64,000 nt of DNA from Amorphus coralli DSM 19760 (GTDB lineage: Bacteria; Pseudomonadota; Alphaproteobacteria; Rhizobiales; Amorphaceae): contig NZ_KB894570.1 of assembly GCF_000374525.1 (NCBI RefSeq), forward strand, positions 124,001-188,000. Reading direction: 5' to 3'. Below the pieces are notes generated by a model that did not search any database, was not told the DNA's origin, and was given only the letters and a program-made list of their open reading frames with translations. Positions 56,151 to 64,000 of the stretch are shown one piece after another. The translations under genes and the position numbers were made by a program. How positions within the stretch are numbered: position 1 is the first letter of the stretch; each line of letters starts with the position of its first letter.

Positions 56151-58040
56151 ATGAGCCTCGAAGCGCTCCTCTTTCAGGGGCTCAACGGTCTCGCCCAGGC
56201 CTCGACCCTGTTCATGGTGGCGGCGGGCCTGTCGCTGGTCTTCGGCGTCACGCGTATCGTCAACCTGGCCCACGGCTCTTTCATGATGCTGGGGCTTTAC
56301 GCGGCGTGGACGCTGGCCACCAGCCTCGGCGGCGCGCTCGGCTTCTGGGGCGGCATCGTCGTGGCGGCGCTCGGCGTCGGCCTCCTGGGTGCCGTTCTGG
56401 AAGTCGCCATCCTGCGCCGCCTCTATCGCGCGCCGGAGCTGTTCCAGCTCCTGTCGACCTTCGCCATCTTGCTGGTCCTCAACGACCTGGCGCTCTTCCT
56501 GTGGGGGCCGGAAGACCTGCTCGGCCCCCGCGCGCCGGGCTTGTCGGGTGCCGTCACGATTCTGGACCGCCGCTTCCCGAGCTACGACCTCTTCCTCATC
56601 GCCGCCGGGCCGCTGGTGCTTCTTGCCCTGCACCTGGTCGTCACCCGCAGCCGCTTCGGCCGCCTGATCCGTGCCGCCACGGAGGATCGCGAAATGGTCG
56701 GCGCGCTCGGCGTCAACCAGGCGCTCCTCTTCACCGCCGTCTTCGCGCTTGCGGCAGCGCTTGCCGGCCTCGGCGGAGCGCTTCAGCTTCCCCGTCAGCC
56801 GGCGACGCTGACCCTTGATCTCGAGGTCATCGCCGACGCCTTCGTCGTCACCGTGGTCGGCGGCATGGGCTCGCTGCCTGGTGCCTTCCTCGCCGCCATC
56901 CTGATCGCCGAGATCAAGGCGCTGTGCATTGCCATCGGCCAGGTCTCGGTCTTCGGCGTGGCACTCAACCTCTCAAAGTTTACCCTGGTCGCCGAGTTCG
57001 TGGTGATGGCCGTGGTGCTTATCGTCCGGCCCTACGGCCTGCTCGGGCGGCCGCCGGTCCACGTCCGCGAAGGCGGCGAGCCGGAGGCGCCGCTGCGCCC
57101 CGCTGGCACCCCGGCCCGGATCGCCGCAGTCGCCGTGCTGGCGTGTCTTGCCGCACTGCCGCTGGCGGCCACTGGCTCGCCCTACACGCTGGTTCTGGCC
57201 ACCGACATCCTGATCGCCGTGCTCTTCGCCGCGAGCCTTCATTTCATCATGGGGCCGGCCGGCCTGCATTCCTTCGGCCACGCGGCCTATTTCGGCCTCG
57301 GCGCCTACGCCACGGCCATCGCCGTCACCCGGCTTGGCCTGCCGATGGGGCCGGCCATGCTCATTGCGCCGACCGCCGGTGGGGCAGGGGCGGCACTCTT
57401 CGGTTGGTTCTCGGTGCGGCTCTCCGGCGTCTACCTCGCCATGCTGACGCTGGCCTTCGCGCAGATCGTCTGGTCGATCCTCTACCAGTGGGAGGGCCTG
57501 ACCGGCGGCTCCAACGGCATCTTCGGGGCGTGGCCTGCCGCCCCGTTCGACAGCCGGGCCGGCTTCTACCTCCTGGCGCTCGGCGTTACCGTTGCGGGCC
57601 TTCTGGCGCTCAGGACCGCGCTCTTCTCGCCCTTCGGCTATGCCATGCGGGCCGGTCGGGATTCGCCGCTCCGGGCCGAGGCGATCGGCATCGGCGTCTT
57701 CCGGGTCCACTGGCTTGCCTTCATCCTGGCCGGTGTCTTCGCCGGGCTCGCCGGCGCGCTGTTTGCCTTCGCCAAGGGCTCCGTCTCGCCGGAGATCGCC
57801 TCCATCGCGGAATCGGTGGACGGCCTCGCCATGGTGCTCCTCGGCGGCGTTCACTCGCTGCTGGGCCCCATCGTCGGGGCCAGCGTCTTCACCTGGCTCT
57901 CCGACACCGTGTCACGCACGACCGATTACTGGCGCGCCGCGCTCGGCGGCATCATCCTGCTCATCGTGCTGGTTCAGCCCGGCGGCATCATGGGCGGTGT
58001 CGGTGCACTCGGGCGGCACCTGCGGAGGGCGCGGCCATGA
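56151..58040 (+). CDS. Fused LivH-LivM ABC permease
   Basis: A 629-residue protein joining both branched-chain-type permeases in one chain. Residues 1-295 are LivH-like (SLVFGVTRIVNLAHGSFMML; RAATEDREMVGALGVN) and about 320-629 are LivM-like (GPAGLHSFGHAAYFGLGAYA; SVRLSGVYLAMLTLAFAQIV; RAGRDSPLRAEAIGIG). In most systems these are two genes. The linker HVREGGEPEAPLRPAG is short and hydrophilic. The start ATG follows 36 bp after the binding-protein stop; the stop overlaps livG (ATGA). Confidence 0.92.
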   Translation: MSLEALLFQGLNGLAQASTLFMVAAGLSLVFGVTRIVNLAHGSFMMLGLYAAWTLATSLGGALGFWGGIVVAALGVGLLGAVLEVAILRRLYRAPELFQLLSTFAILLVLNDLALFLWGPEDLLGPRAPGLSGAVTILDRRFPSYDLFLIAAGPLVLLALHLVVTRSRFGRLIRAATEDREMVGALGVNQALLFTAVFALAAALAGLGGALQLPRQPATLTLDLEVIADAFVVTVVGGMGSLPGAFLAAILIAEIKALCIAIGQVSVFGVALNLSKFTLVAEFVVMAVVLIVRPYGLLGRPPVHVREGGEPEAPLRPAGTPARIAAVAVLACLAALPLAATGSPYTLVLATDILIAVLFAASLHFIMGPAGLHSFGHAAYFGLGAYATAIAVTRLGLPMGPAMLIAPTAGGAGAALFGWFSVRLSGVYLAMLTLAFAQIVWSILYQWEGLTGGSNGIFGAWPAAPFDSRAGFYLLALGVTVAGLLALRTALFSPFGYAMRAGRDSPLRAEAIGIGVFRVHWLAFILAGVFAGLAGALFAFAKGSVSPEIASIAESVDGLAMVLLGGVHSLLGPIVGASVFTWLSDTVSRTTDYWRAALGGIILLIVLVQPGGIMGGVGALGRHLRRARP

Positions 58041-58798
58041 GCCTCCTCCACGTTGCGGGCCTGACGAAACACTTCGGCGGTGTCGTCGCGCTCGATGGCG
58101 TCGGCTTCACAGTCGAGGCCGGCGAGGTCGTCGCGCTCATCGGTCCGAACGGTGCCGGCAAGTCGACCTGCTTCAATCTTATCAACGGCCAACTCGCGCC
58201 GGATGCAGGCGGCATCTCCTTTGATGGCGCCAGCATTGTCGGCATCGGCCCGCGCCGTCTGTTCCGCATGGGCATCGGGCGCACGTTCCAGATCGCGGCC
58301 GTCTTCCAGAGCATGACCGTGGTGGAGAACGTCCAGATGGCGCTTCTCTCGGCGAACCGCGAGATCTTCCGCTTCCTGCGAGGCGTGCCTCGCCGCCGCC
58401 GGGGCGAGGCGCTGGCGCTGCTGGATCGCGTCGGTCTTGCCGGTGAGGCCGATCGGGCGGCGCGCACGCTCGCTTATGGCGACCTGAAGCGCCTGGAGCT
58501 CGCCGTGGCATTGGCCAACCGGCCACGGCTTCTCCTGATGGACGAGCCGGCCGCCGGCATGGCACCGCAGGAGCGCGCCGATCTCGTCAGCCTGACCCGG
58601 CGGGTGGTGGACGCGGACGGCACGGCCGTTCTCTTCACCGAGCATTCCATGGACGTGGTCTTCGCTTTCGCCGATCGGATCCTGGTGCTCGCCGAGGGAC
58701 GGCTGATCGCGCAAGGCGCGCCCGAGGCGGTCCGCGCCGATCCGCTCGTCCAGGCGCACTATCTCGGCACGACGACGGACACGGAGGACGGCCCATGA
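58037..58798 (+). CDS. livG: Branched-chain-type ABC transporter ATPase (LivG-like)
   Basis: A 253-residue ATPase: Walker A GPNGAGKST, signature LAYGDLKRLELA (Ala and Asp replace the usual Ser and Gln around it), Walker B LLLMDEPAAGMAP, switch His in FTEHSMDVVF. It powers import with LivF. Coupled to the permease by ATGA and to livF by ATGA, so all four importer genes are one operon. Confidence 0.92.
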   Translation: MSLLHVAGLTKHFGGVVALDGVGFTVEAGEVVALIGPNGAGKSTCFNLINGQLAPDAGGISFDGASIVGIGPRRLFRMGIGRTFQIAAVFQSMTVVENVQMALLSANREIFRFLRGVPRRRRGEALALLDRVGLAGEADRAARTLAYGDLKRLELAVALANRPRLLLMDEPAAGMAPQERADLVSLTRRVVDADGTAVLFTEHSMDVVFAFADRILVLAEGRLIAQGAPEAVRADPLVQAHYLGTTTDTEDGP

Positions 58799-59526
58799 AC
58801 GGCGATCCGGTCCTGCAGGTGACGGGCCTCGAAGCCTCCTACGGCGCGGCGCAGGTGCTGTACGGCCTGGATCTCGCCGTGGGTCGCGGCGAGGTCGTCG
58901 CCCTCATGGGCCGCAACGGCGCCGGCAAGTCCACGACGCTGAAATCCGTCATGGGCCTGATGGGGACGGTCAAAGGCGACGTGCGCCTGTTCGGTCACTC
59001 CATCCTCGGGCTTTCGCCGCACCGCATCGCCCGGGCCGGTGTCGGTTACGTGCCGGAGGACCGGCGCATCTTCGCCGGCCTGACCCTGGAGGAAAATCTC
59101 GACGTCGGCCGCCATCCGCCGCGCACCTGGCCGGACGGCACGCCGGCTCCGAGCTGGACGCCGGAGCGGCTCTACGACCTCTTTCCGAATCTCGGCCGGA
59201 TGCCGGGCCGCGCGGGCGGCCAGATGTCGGGCGGCGAGCAGCAGATGCTCACCGTTGCCCGCACGCTCATGGGCAATCCGCTGCTTCTGCTCCTGGACGA
59301 ACCGTCCGAAGGCGTCGCGCCCCTGATCGTGCGCGAGATGGCGCGCACGGTCCGGGAGATGAAGGAGGCGGGGCTGTCGGTGCTGGTCTCGGAGCAGAAT
59401 CTCGGCTTCGCGACCGAGGTCGCCGACCGGGTCTATGTCCTCGAAAAGGGCGAGGTCCGCTACACCGGCCCCATGGCCGATCTCGCTGCCGATGCGGATG
59501 CGCAGGCCCGGTATTTAGGCGTCTAA
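58795..59526 (+). CDS. livF: Branched-chain-type ABC transporter ATPase (LivF-like)
   Basis: A 243-residue ATPase: Walker A GRNGAGKST, Q loop then VGYVPEDRRIFAGLTLEENL (LivF hallmark), signature MSGGEQQML, Walker B LLLLDEPSEGVAP. It forms the ATPase pair with LivG. The stop is 21 bp from the 3' end of the convergent molybdenum hydroxylase gene; no terminator was seen between them. Confidence 0.93.
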   Translation: MNGDPVLQVTGLEASYGAAQVLYGLDLAVGRGEVVALMGRNGAGKSTTLKSVMGLMGTVKGDVRLFGHSILGLSPHRIARAGVGYVPEDRRIFAGLTLEENLDVGRHPPRTWPDGTPAPSWTPERLYDLFPNLGRMPGRAGGQMSGGEQQMLTVARTLMGNPLLLLLDEPSEGVAPLIVREMARTVREMKEAGLSVLVSEQNLGFATEVADRVYVLEKGEVRYTGPMADLAADADAQARYLGV

Positions 59527-59547
59527 TCGATGGCGTGATGCCGGCAG

Positions 59548-61854
59548 TCAGCTCACGCCGCGCAGAACCGCGCGCAGCCGGGCCGGCGTCACCGGCAGGT
59601 GCGTGACCGCGCCCGGCGTACCGATGGCCTCGTCGATGGCCGCCGCAATCGCCGCACCCGCACCGTTGATACCGAGTTCGCCGGCCCCCTTGAGACCGAG
59701 CGGCGTCAGGGGCGAGGGGGCGTCGTCGGTGATCAGGCACTCGATGTCCGGTACCTGGTCGGCGGTGGGCAGAGCATAGTCGGCAAAGCTGATGGCGACG
59801 GGCTCGCCGGTTGCGGTGAACAGAAGCTCTTCCGACAGCGCGCCGCCGATCCCCTGGACCGCGCCGCCGGCAAGCTGGCTCTCGACGAGTTTCGGATTGA
59901 CGGCGTTGCCCACGTCGGCGGCGACGAAGAAGCGCTCGACCGTCGCCGCTCCGGTCTCCTCGTCGACGGCAACCACGGCGGCGGCGAGCCCGTAAGGATA
60001 GGTCGGGCTGTCGAGCGACACCCAGGCTTCGGCGGACAGGCCGGCGCTGTCCGGCGAATGCGGCAGGGCCAGGGCCGCGGCGCGGTCGGGCCTGAGGGCG
60101 TGGGCGATGGCACCGATGGGCAGGCCCGGAGCGTCGGAATGCTCGATGGGGCGCACCTCTCCCTCGTCCAGCATCAACCGGTCGGCCGACACGCCGATCA
60201 GGGCGGCGGCGGCGGCAAGTGCCTTTTCGCGGACCTTTTCGGCCGCCTGCTGGGCTGCCGTGCCGGTCATCACCGTGCTGCGCGAAGCCTCTGCCCCCTG
60301 GCCGAAGCCGATGGCATCGGTGCGGCCGTGGACCACACGCACGTCGGTGTAGGGAACCGCAAGAATGTCGGCGACGATCTGGGCCACCGCAGTTTCCAGC
60401 CCCTGGCCGAGATCGGCAGCGCCGGTGACGACCTCCACCGTGCCGGTATCGTCGACGGAAATGCGCACGCCGTCGCCGCTGCCGCCGCCCGACCGGTCCA
60501 CGAAAAAGGCCAGTCCGAAGCCGACGGCTTCCCCCTTGGAGCGCCGCGTCCGGGTGCGCTTGCGCAGCCGTTCCAGAGCGAAGGTCTGTTCGGCCCGCTT
60601 GAGAAGCAGCGCATAGTCGCCGGAATCGTAGACCACGGGGACCTCGCCCAGCGTCACGCCCCGCGCTGCCGGCATCTCCTCGGCGGCGACCAGGTTGCGC
60701 CGTCGCACGGCAACGGGATCTAGGCCCAGCCGGTCGGCCACGGCATCGACAAGACGTTCGCGCACGAAGGTGCCCTCGACCCGTCCGGCGCCGCGATAGG
60801 GGCCCGCCGGTGTCTTGTTGGTCAGCCGTACGTCTCCGAGCGCGCGGAAGGCATCGAGCCGGTAGGGGCCCTGCAGCATCGCGGCGGTCAGTTCGGCGAT
60901 GCGCAGCCCGTCAGGCCTCAGATAGGCGCCCTGGTCGATCATGAACGTCACGTCCATGGCCACCAGCCGGCCGTCGTCCTGTGCCGCGACGCGGGCGATA
61001 TGGCGCTGGCCGCGCGCCTGCGGGGCGGCGGTCATGTGCTCGCGCCGGTCCTCGAGCCAGGCGACCGGCCGCCCGAGCCGCAGGGCGCCGAGACAGGCGA
61101 GAACGTCCTCCGGGCCGATCTCGCCGCGTGCGCCGAAACCACCGCCGACATGACCTTCCGCCAGCACGATACGAGAAGCAGGTCGCCCGATCTGGTCGGC
61201 CAGGAGATCGCGGTCGATGTGCGGGATCTTGGCCGCGCCCGTGATCTCCAGAAGATTGCGCGCGCCGTCCCACCGCGCGATGAGGCCACGTGGTTCCAGG
61301 GGCATGGCGGCCTGACGGCCGACTTCCAGCTCCAGTTCCACGACGATGTCGGCGCTGGCGATGGCGTGCTCGACGTCGCCGAAACCCTGCTCGACGAGCG
61401 CTACCGTTGCGTGGTCGCTGCTACCGCCCAGCGCGCTCGTCACCGGATGGATGAAGGCGTCGAGAAGCTCTGCGCGGAAGTCCACCTGGTCCGCCGCATC
61501 CTCGGCAGTGGCCGGATCCTCGGCAAAGACCACGGCGATGGGTTCGCCGACATAGCGGACGAGGTCGCTTGCCAGAACGGGTTGGCGGAAGCCGTCGAGG
61601 CGGCCGGTATCGCCAGTGCGGTAGCTGATCGGCGGCAGGTCGCCGAGGTCCGACCAGCTCCAGGCGGCGACCACGCCCGGCAGGGCCAGCGCACCCGACA
61701 CATCGACGCTTGTGACCCGGGCATGAGCGAAGGGCGAGCGCACGAGCCGCATGGCGAGATGGTCGCCGGCCTGCATCGAGCCGGTGAACAGGCCACGGCC
61801 GGATACCAGCGGACTGGCCTCGAGGCGGGGAAGGGGGCGTCCGAGATGGCGCAT
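59548..61854 (-). CDS. Molybdenum hydroxylase large subunit (CoxL/xanthine dehydrogenase family)
   Basis: A 768-residue molybdopterin-cytosine-dinucleotide-binding subunit: the hammerhead domain (GRPLPRLEASPLVSGRGLFTG) then the Moco domains with GGGFGARG, GPYRGAGRVEGTF and the active-site Glu in LKGAGELGING. The CO-dehydrogenase active-loop signature (AYxCSFR) is absent, so this is not a form I CODH; the substrate may be an N-heterocycle, aldehyde or similar. The start is the ATG overlapping the small-subunit stop; the three subunits form a clear operon with small and medium subunits upstream. Confidence 0.9.
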   Translation of the reverse strand: MRHLGRPLPRLEASPLVSGRGLFTGSMQAGDHLAMRLVRSPFAHARVTSVDVSGALALPGVVAAWSWSDLGDLPPISYRTGDTGRLDGFRQPVLASDLVRYVGEPIAVVFAEDPATAEDAADQVDFRAELLDAFIHPVTSALGGSSDHATVALVEQGFGDVEHAIASADIVVELELEVGRQAAMPLEPRGLIARWDGARNLLEITGAAKIPHIDRDLLADQIGRPASRIVLAEGHVGGGFGARGEIGPEDVLACLGALRLGRPVAWLEDRREHMTAAPQARGQRHIARVAAQDDGRLVAMDVTFMIDQGAYLRPDGLRIAELTAAMLQGPYRLDAFRALGDVRLTNKTPAGPYRGAGRVEGTFVRERLVDAVADRLGLDPVAVRRRNLVAAEEMPAARGVTLGEVPVVYDSGDYALLLKRAEQTFALERLRKRTRTRRSKGEAVGFGLAFFVDRSGGGSGDGVRISVDDTGTVEVVTGAADLGQGLETAVAQIVADILAVPYTDVRVVHGRTDAIGFGQGAEASRSTVMTGTAAQQAAEKVREKALAAAAALIGVSADRLMLDEGEVRPIEHSDAPGLPIGAIAHALRPDRAAALALPHSPDSAGLSAEAWVSLDSPTYPYGLAAAVVAVDEETGAATVERFFVAADVGNAVNPKLVESQLAGGAVQGIGGALSEELLFTATGEPVAISFADYALPTADQVPDIECLITDDAPSPLTPLGLKGAGELGINGAGAAIAAAIDEAIGTPGAVTHLPVTPARLRAVLRGVS

Positions 61855-62336
61855 CAGGTGGCCCGCCGCGTCGTCTTGGCCGCCTTGCGCACGGCGCGGC
61901 GGATCGGGCCGTAGCCGGTGCAGCGGCACAGGTTTGCGGAAACCAGCGCATCGATCGCCTCATCCTCGATGAAGGGATCGCTCTCCAGTGCCGCTGCTGC
62001 CAGCACCAGAAACCCGGACGTGCAGAAGCCGCACTGGACCGCGTCCTCCTCCACGAAGGCTTCCTGCAGCGCCTGGATGCTGCCGTCGCGCGCGAGGCCC
62101 TCGATGGTGCGCAGTTCGCGGCCCTCCAGCTGAACGGCGAACAGAGTACAGGCGCGCACCGGTTCGCCGTCCACGATCACCGTGCAGGAGCCGCAGGAGC
62201 CCTGTTCGCAGCCGACGGTCGTGCCGGAAAGCCGCAGGTCGCTGCGCAGCATCTCCGCCACGGTGCGGCGCGGTTCGACGGTCACGCTGGTGTCGACGCC
62301 GTTGAGGCGGAAGCTGAGCGGTCGTATCTGGCTCAT
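61854..62336 (-). CDS. Molybdenum hydroxylase [2Fe-2S] subunit
   Basis: A 160-residue electron-transfer subunit with both iron-sulfur clusters: ferredoxin-type GCEQGSCGSC plus a fourth Cys in VRACTLF, and the helical cluster QCGFC with NLCRCTGYGPIRRAV. It passes electrons from Moco to FAD in the medium subunit. It overlaps the large subunit (ATGA) downstream and the FAD subunit upstream by 4 bp. Confidence 0.94.
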   Translation of the reverse strand: MSQIRPLSFRLNGVDTSVTVEPRRTVAEMLRSDLRLSGTTVGCEQGSCGSCTVIVDGEPVRACTLFAVQLEGRELRTIEGLARDGSIQALQEAFVEEDAVQCGFCTSGFLVLAAAALESDPFIEDEAIDALVSANLCRCTGYGPIRRAVRKAAKTTRRAT

Positions 62337-63190
62337 CGTGTCGACCGCTGCAGGGCTCGAAGCACCATTTCCCGCACCAGTTCGCGTCGGTGCAGGGCAT
62401 CGGACAGCGGATCCTCCAGCGGTTCTACGATCTCCGAGGCGATTTCGGCGGCCTGTTCGAAGCGCACCTTGCTCGGCGCGGCCCCTTCCAGCGCCTCTTC
62501 CGCCGGACCGAGCCGACGCGGCACGTCCTCCACCCCACCCACGGCAATGCGAACGCCGGTCATCCGTCCGCCCTTCAGCTCGTGCACCACGAGGGCCAGC
62601 ACGGTGGCGAAGTCGCCGGTGCGGCGGCCGAATTCCGCGAAGCCCCAGCGCGCGGTTGCGGGCAGCGCCGGTATGGTTACCGCGGTCAGCATCTCTTCCT
62701 CGCGCGCCGCCGTCATCTGCATGCCGGCGAAAAACTCCGACGCGGGAACCGAACGGGGTCCGTCCGAGGCGCTTTCCAGCGTCAGGTTGGCGTCGAGGGC
62801 CACCACCGCCAGGCCCCATTCGGATGCGGGATCTGCGTGGGCGAGGCTGCCGCAGAAGGTGCCGCGCGTGCGCACCGGCCAGGTGCCGATATGGTCGGCC
62901 AGGTGGGCAAGCACCTCCCCGAGCGGTGTGCGCGACGGCATCCGGCGCAGCGTCTCATGGCGCACCAGCGGGCCGATTTCCAGCCGGTCGCTTTCCTCCA
63001 CCAGACCCGGCGCGTCGGTGAGCCGGTTGATATCAACCAGCACGGACGGCTGCGCCAGCCGGAACGCCATGGCAGGCACGAGGCTCTGCCCGCCGGCCAG
63101 GATGCGGGCGTCGCCGCCGGCCTGAGCCAGCAGGCCGAGCGCCTCGTCGATGGTCCTGGGCGCGTGATGATCGAAGGAAGCCGGGGTCAA
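62333..63190 (-). CDS. Molybdenum hydroxylase FAD-binding subunit
   Basis: A 285-residue VAO/PCMH-fold protein: FAD motif ILAGGQSLVPAMAFRLAQPS near residue 35 and the second RTRGTFCGSLAHADPASEW near residue 110 (Phe-Cys in place of the common Ile-Gly), and the CO_deh_flav_C domain (LKGGRMTGVRIAVGGVEDVP) at the C-terminus. It completes a three-subunit enzyme. No XdhC-type maturation factor or MCD transferase was seen in the window. It lies 155 bp after fdsD. Confidence 0.92.
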   Translation of the reverse strand: MTPASFDHHAPRTIDEALGLLAQAGGDARILAGGQSLVPAMAFRLAQPSVLVDINRLTDAPGLVEESDRLEIGPLVRHETLRRMPSRTPLGEVLAHLADHIGTWPVRTRGTFCGSLAHADPASEWGLAVVALDANLTLESASDGPRSVPASEFFAGMQMTAAREEEMLTAVTIPALPATARWGFAEFGRRTGDFATVLALVVHELKGGRMTGVRIAVGGVEDVPRRLGPAEEALEGAAPSKVRFEQAAEIASEIVEPLEDPLSDALHRRELVREMVLRALQRSTR

Positions 63191-63345
63191 TTCACCCGTG
63201 TCCGGTCAGCGGTCGAACGGCGCCTGCGCGAATCGCAGGAGCGCGGAAACCCTCCGATTTTGAGGCTGGAGCCCCCGATGGCAATGCGGAAATGTTGCAC
63301 CGGGGAGGCGGACGCCGCATCGAGAGCCCGGATGGGCGCTCCGGA

Positions 63346-63567
63346 TCAGGCGTCGGCGGGCATGGTGAGCTGGCGCGCGGCTTCCATCACCAGCGGGTCG
63401 AGCTCGGCCCCGCCGGCCTCGATGTGGGCCAGCAGCCCCCGGCGCATGCGCGGATCCCAGAATTTCTGGATGTGATCGGCAATGCCGTCCACGGCTTCCG
63501 CGTGGGTGTAGGCGGAAAAGTAGTCGGCGATCTGGTTCGCCATGCGGACGAGGTCTTCAGTGTCCAT
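63346..63567 (-). CDS. Formate dehydrogenase subunit delta
   Basis: A 73-residue protein matching FdsD: DLVRMANQIADYFSAY near the N-terminus, AVDGIADHIQKFWDPRMRRGLL in the centre. It is the small subunit of soluble NAD-dependent molybdenum formate dehydrogenase and is required for its full activity. The large subunits (fdsG, fdsB, fdsA) would be expected upstream, beyond fdhD and the window's end. Spacing to fdhD is about 20 bp. Confidence 0.9.
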   Translation of the reverse strand: MDTEDLVRMANQIADYFSAYTHAEAVDGIADHIQKFWDPRMRRGLLAHIEAGGAELDPLVMEAARQLTMPADA

Positions 63568-63589
63568 CGCTTGGTCCTCCTGTCCGGCG

Positions 63590-64000
63590 TCAGTCGATTA
63601 CCACGACACTGTCGTCCGGCCCGGCGGCGGCAAGCTTCACGCCGGCCTGGCGTGCGCAGTCGAGCGCCAGCGTCGTCGGTGCCGATACCGACGCGATCAG
63701 CGGCGCACCGGCGACGGCTGCCTTCAGCACCATTTCGAAGCTCGCCCGGCTGGACAGCACGATGAAACCATGCACCGGAAGCCGTCCGTCGCGCGCCAGC
63801 GCGCCGATCAGCTTGTCGAGGGCGTTGTGCCGGCCGACATCCTCGCGTGCCTCGACGATGGTCCCGTCGGGCGAAGCGAGGGCGGCGGCGTGCACGGAAT
63901 GGTTCACCCGGTTCAGCGGCTGGTGACCCGAGAGCGCGGCAAAGGCGGCCGCGATGGCCCCGGGTGCGATCGCCGGGCGCGCCGACACCGGCTTTGGCGC
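63590..64000 (-). CDS. fdhD: Formate dehydrogenase accessory sulfurtransferase FdhD, 3' part
   Basis: The frame is open to the window edge, so the N-terminal part is missing. The visible C-terminal ~135 residues include the hallmark EAREDVGRHNALDKLIGAL and the block HGFIVLSSRASFEMVLKAAVAGAP. FdhD transfers sulfur from a cysteine desulfurase to the molybdenum cofactor of formate dehydrogenase. It is directly upstream of fdsD on the same strand, the usual end of the fds operon (fdsGBA-fdhD-fdsD). Confidence 0.94.
   Translation of the reverse strand, partial: APKPVSARPAIAPGAIAAAFAALSGHQPLNRVNHSVHAAALASPDGTIVEAREDVGRHNALDKLIGALARDGRLPVHGFIVLSSRASFEMVLKAAVAGAPLIASVSAPTTLALDCARQAGVKLAAAGPDDSVVVID

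Noticed and set aside
53166-56633. A 1155-codon open frame on the minus strand
   Set aside because: It is antisense to recJ and the substrate-binding gene, is full of Arg/Gly/His/Asp-rich low-information sequence, and has no domain pattern. High GC leaves long antisense frames open.
59548-63190. Aerobic carbon monoxide dehydrogenase (form I CoxMSL)
   Set aside because: The large subunit has GPYRGAGR instead of the AYxCSFR active-site loop and no cox accessory genes are nearby.

Overview
The window reads as one continuous, GC-rich, gene-dense chromosomal segment from an alphaproteobacterium, most likely order Hyphomicrobiales (Rhizobiales). The evidence is gene content and order: nrdR-ribD-ribE-ribH-nusB-thiL, a YceD/DUF177 gene-plsX-fabH-ihfA-merR run, a LdtR/LdtP pair, Bpt aminoacyl-transferase, K+-independent HppA, DUF6163, DUF2842, and a cysteine-less (Mg-type) HemB. 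Family- or genus-level placement is not supported. No phage, IS element, CRISPR array or origin was found. One tRNA gene, tRNA-Pro(GGG), is present.

Layout. 1-2.4 kb: the 3' end of an XRE/MmyB-type regulator overlapping a small monooxygenase, an L,D-transpeptidase and a YqaE/Pmp3 protein. 2.4-8.3 kb (minus): hemB, ilvA, an RDD protein, an SLC13 permease and bpt. 8.5-11 kb (plus): a valine-catabolism block (3-hydroxyisobutyryl-CoA hydrolase, DUF6163 membrane protein, mmsB). 11.1-15.7 kb: an envelope cluster (CAP-domain lipoprotein, LysM protein, ldtR, DUF1295 protein, ldtP). 15.9-21.7 kb: glyA followed by nrdR and the riboflavin/nusB/thiL operon. 21.7-25.3 kb: an MFS transporter and the pyrophosphatase hppA. 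25.3-30.8 kb: bamE diverging from a cytochrome bc1 assembly chaperone, then YceD-plsX-fabH-ihfA-merR. 31-34.5 kb: an O-antigen ligase-like polymerase and a Wzc-like protein with a broken ATP site on either side of tRNA-Pro. 34.5-40.6 kb: ctaA; metY with a CoA-binding protein and an ECHDC3-like crotonase; a thioesterase; and rplM-rpsI. 40.7-46.7 kb: HxlR/DMT-transporter pair, APC permease/agmatinase pair, argC, a DUF2165 protein. 46.8-54.7 kb: phaC, a small lipoprotein, then aminotransferase-hom-glpX-recJ. 54.9-59.5 kb: a branched-chain-type ABC importer with a fused LivH-LivM permease. 59.5-64 kb (minus): a three-subunit molybdenum hydroxylase, fdsD and the 3' part of fdhD.

How it fits together. 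Most of the segment is housekeeping metabolism (haem, riboflavin, C1/serine, fatty acid initiation, arginine, threonine/methionine, gluconeogenesis) in tight operons with ATGA or GTGA stop/start overlaps. The less ordinary parts are: the LdtR-centred envelope cluster; the polymerase/pseudo-kinase pair at the tRNA; a perfect palindrome between an HxlR regulator and an exporter; and the ABC importer convergent with a molybdenum hydroxylase and formate dehydrogenase accessory genes. The last group is the best candidate here for an uncharacterised catabolic module, but its substrate cannot be read from the sequence.
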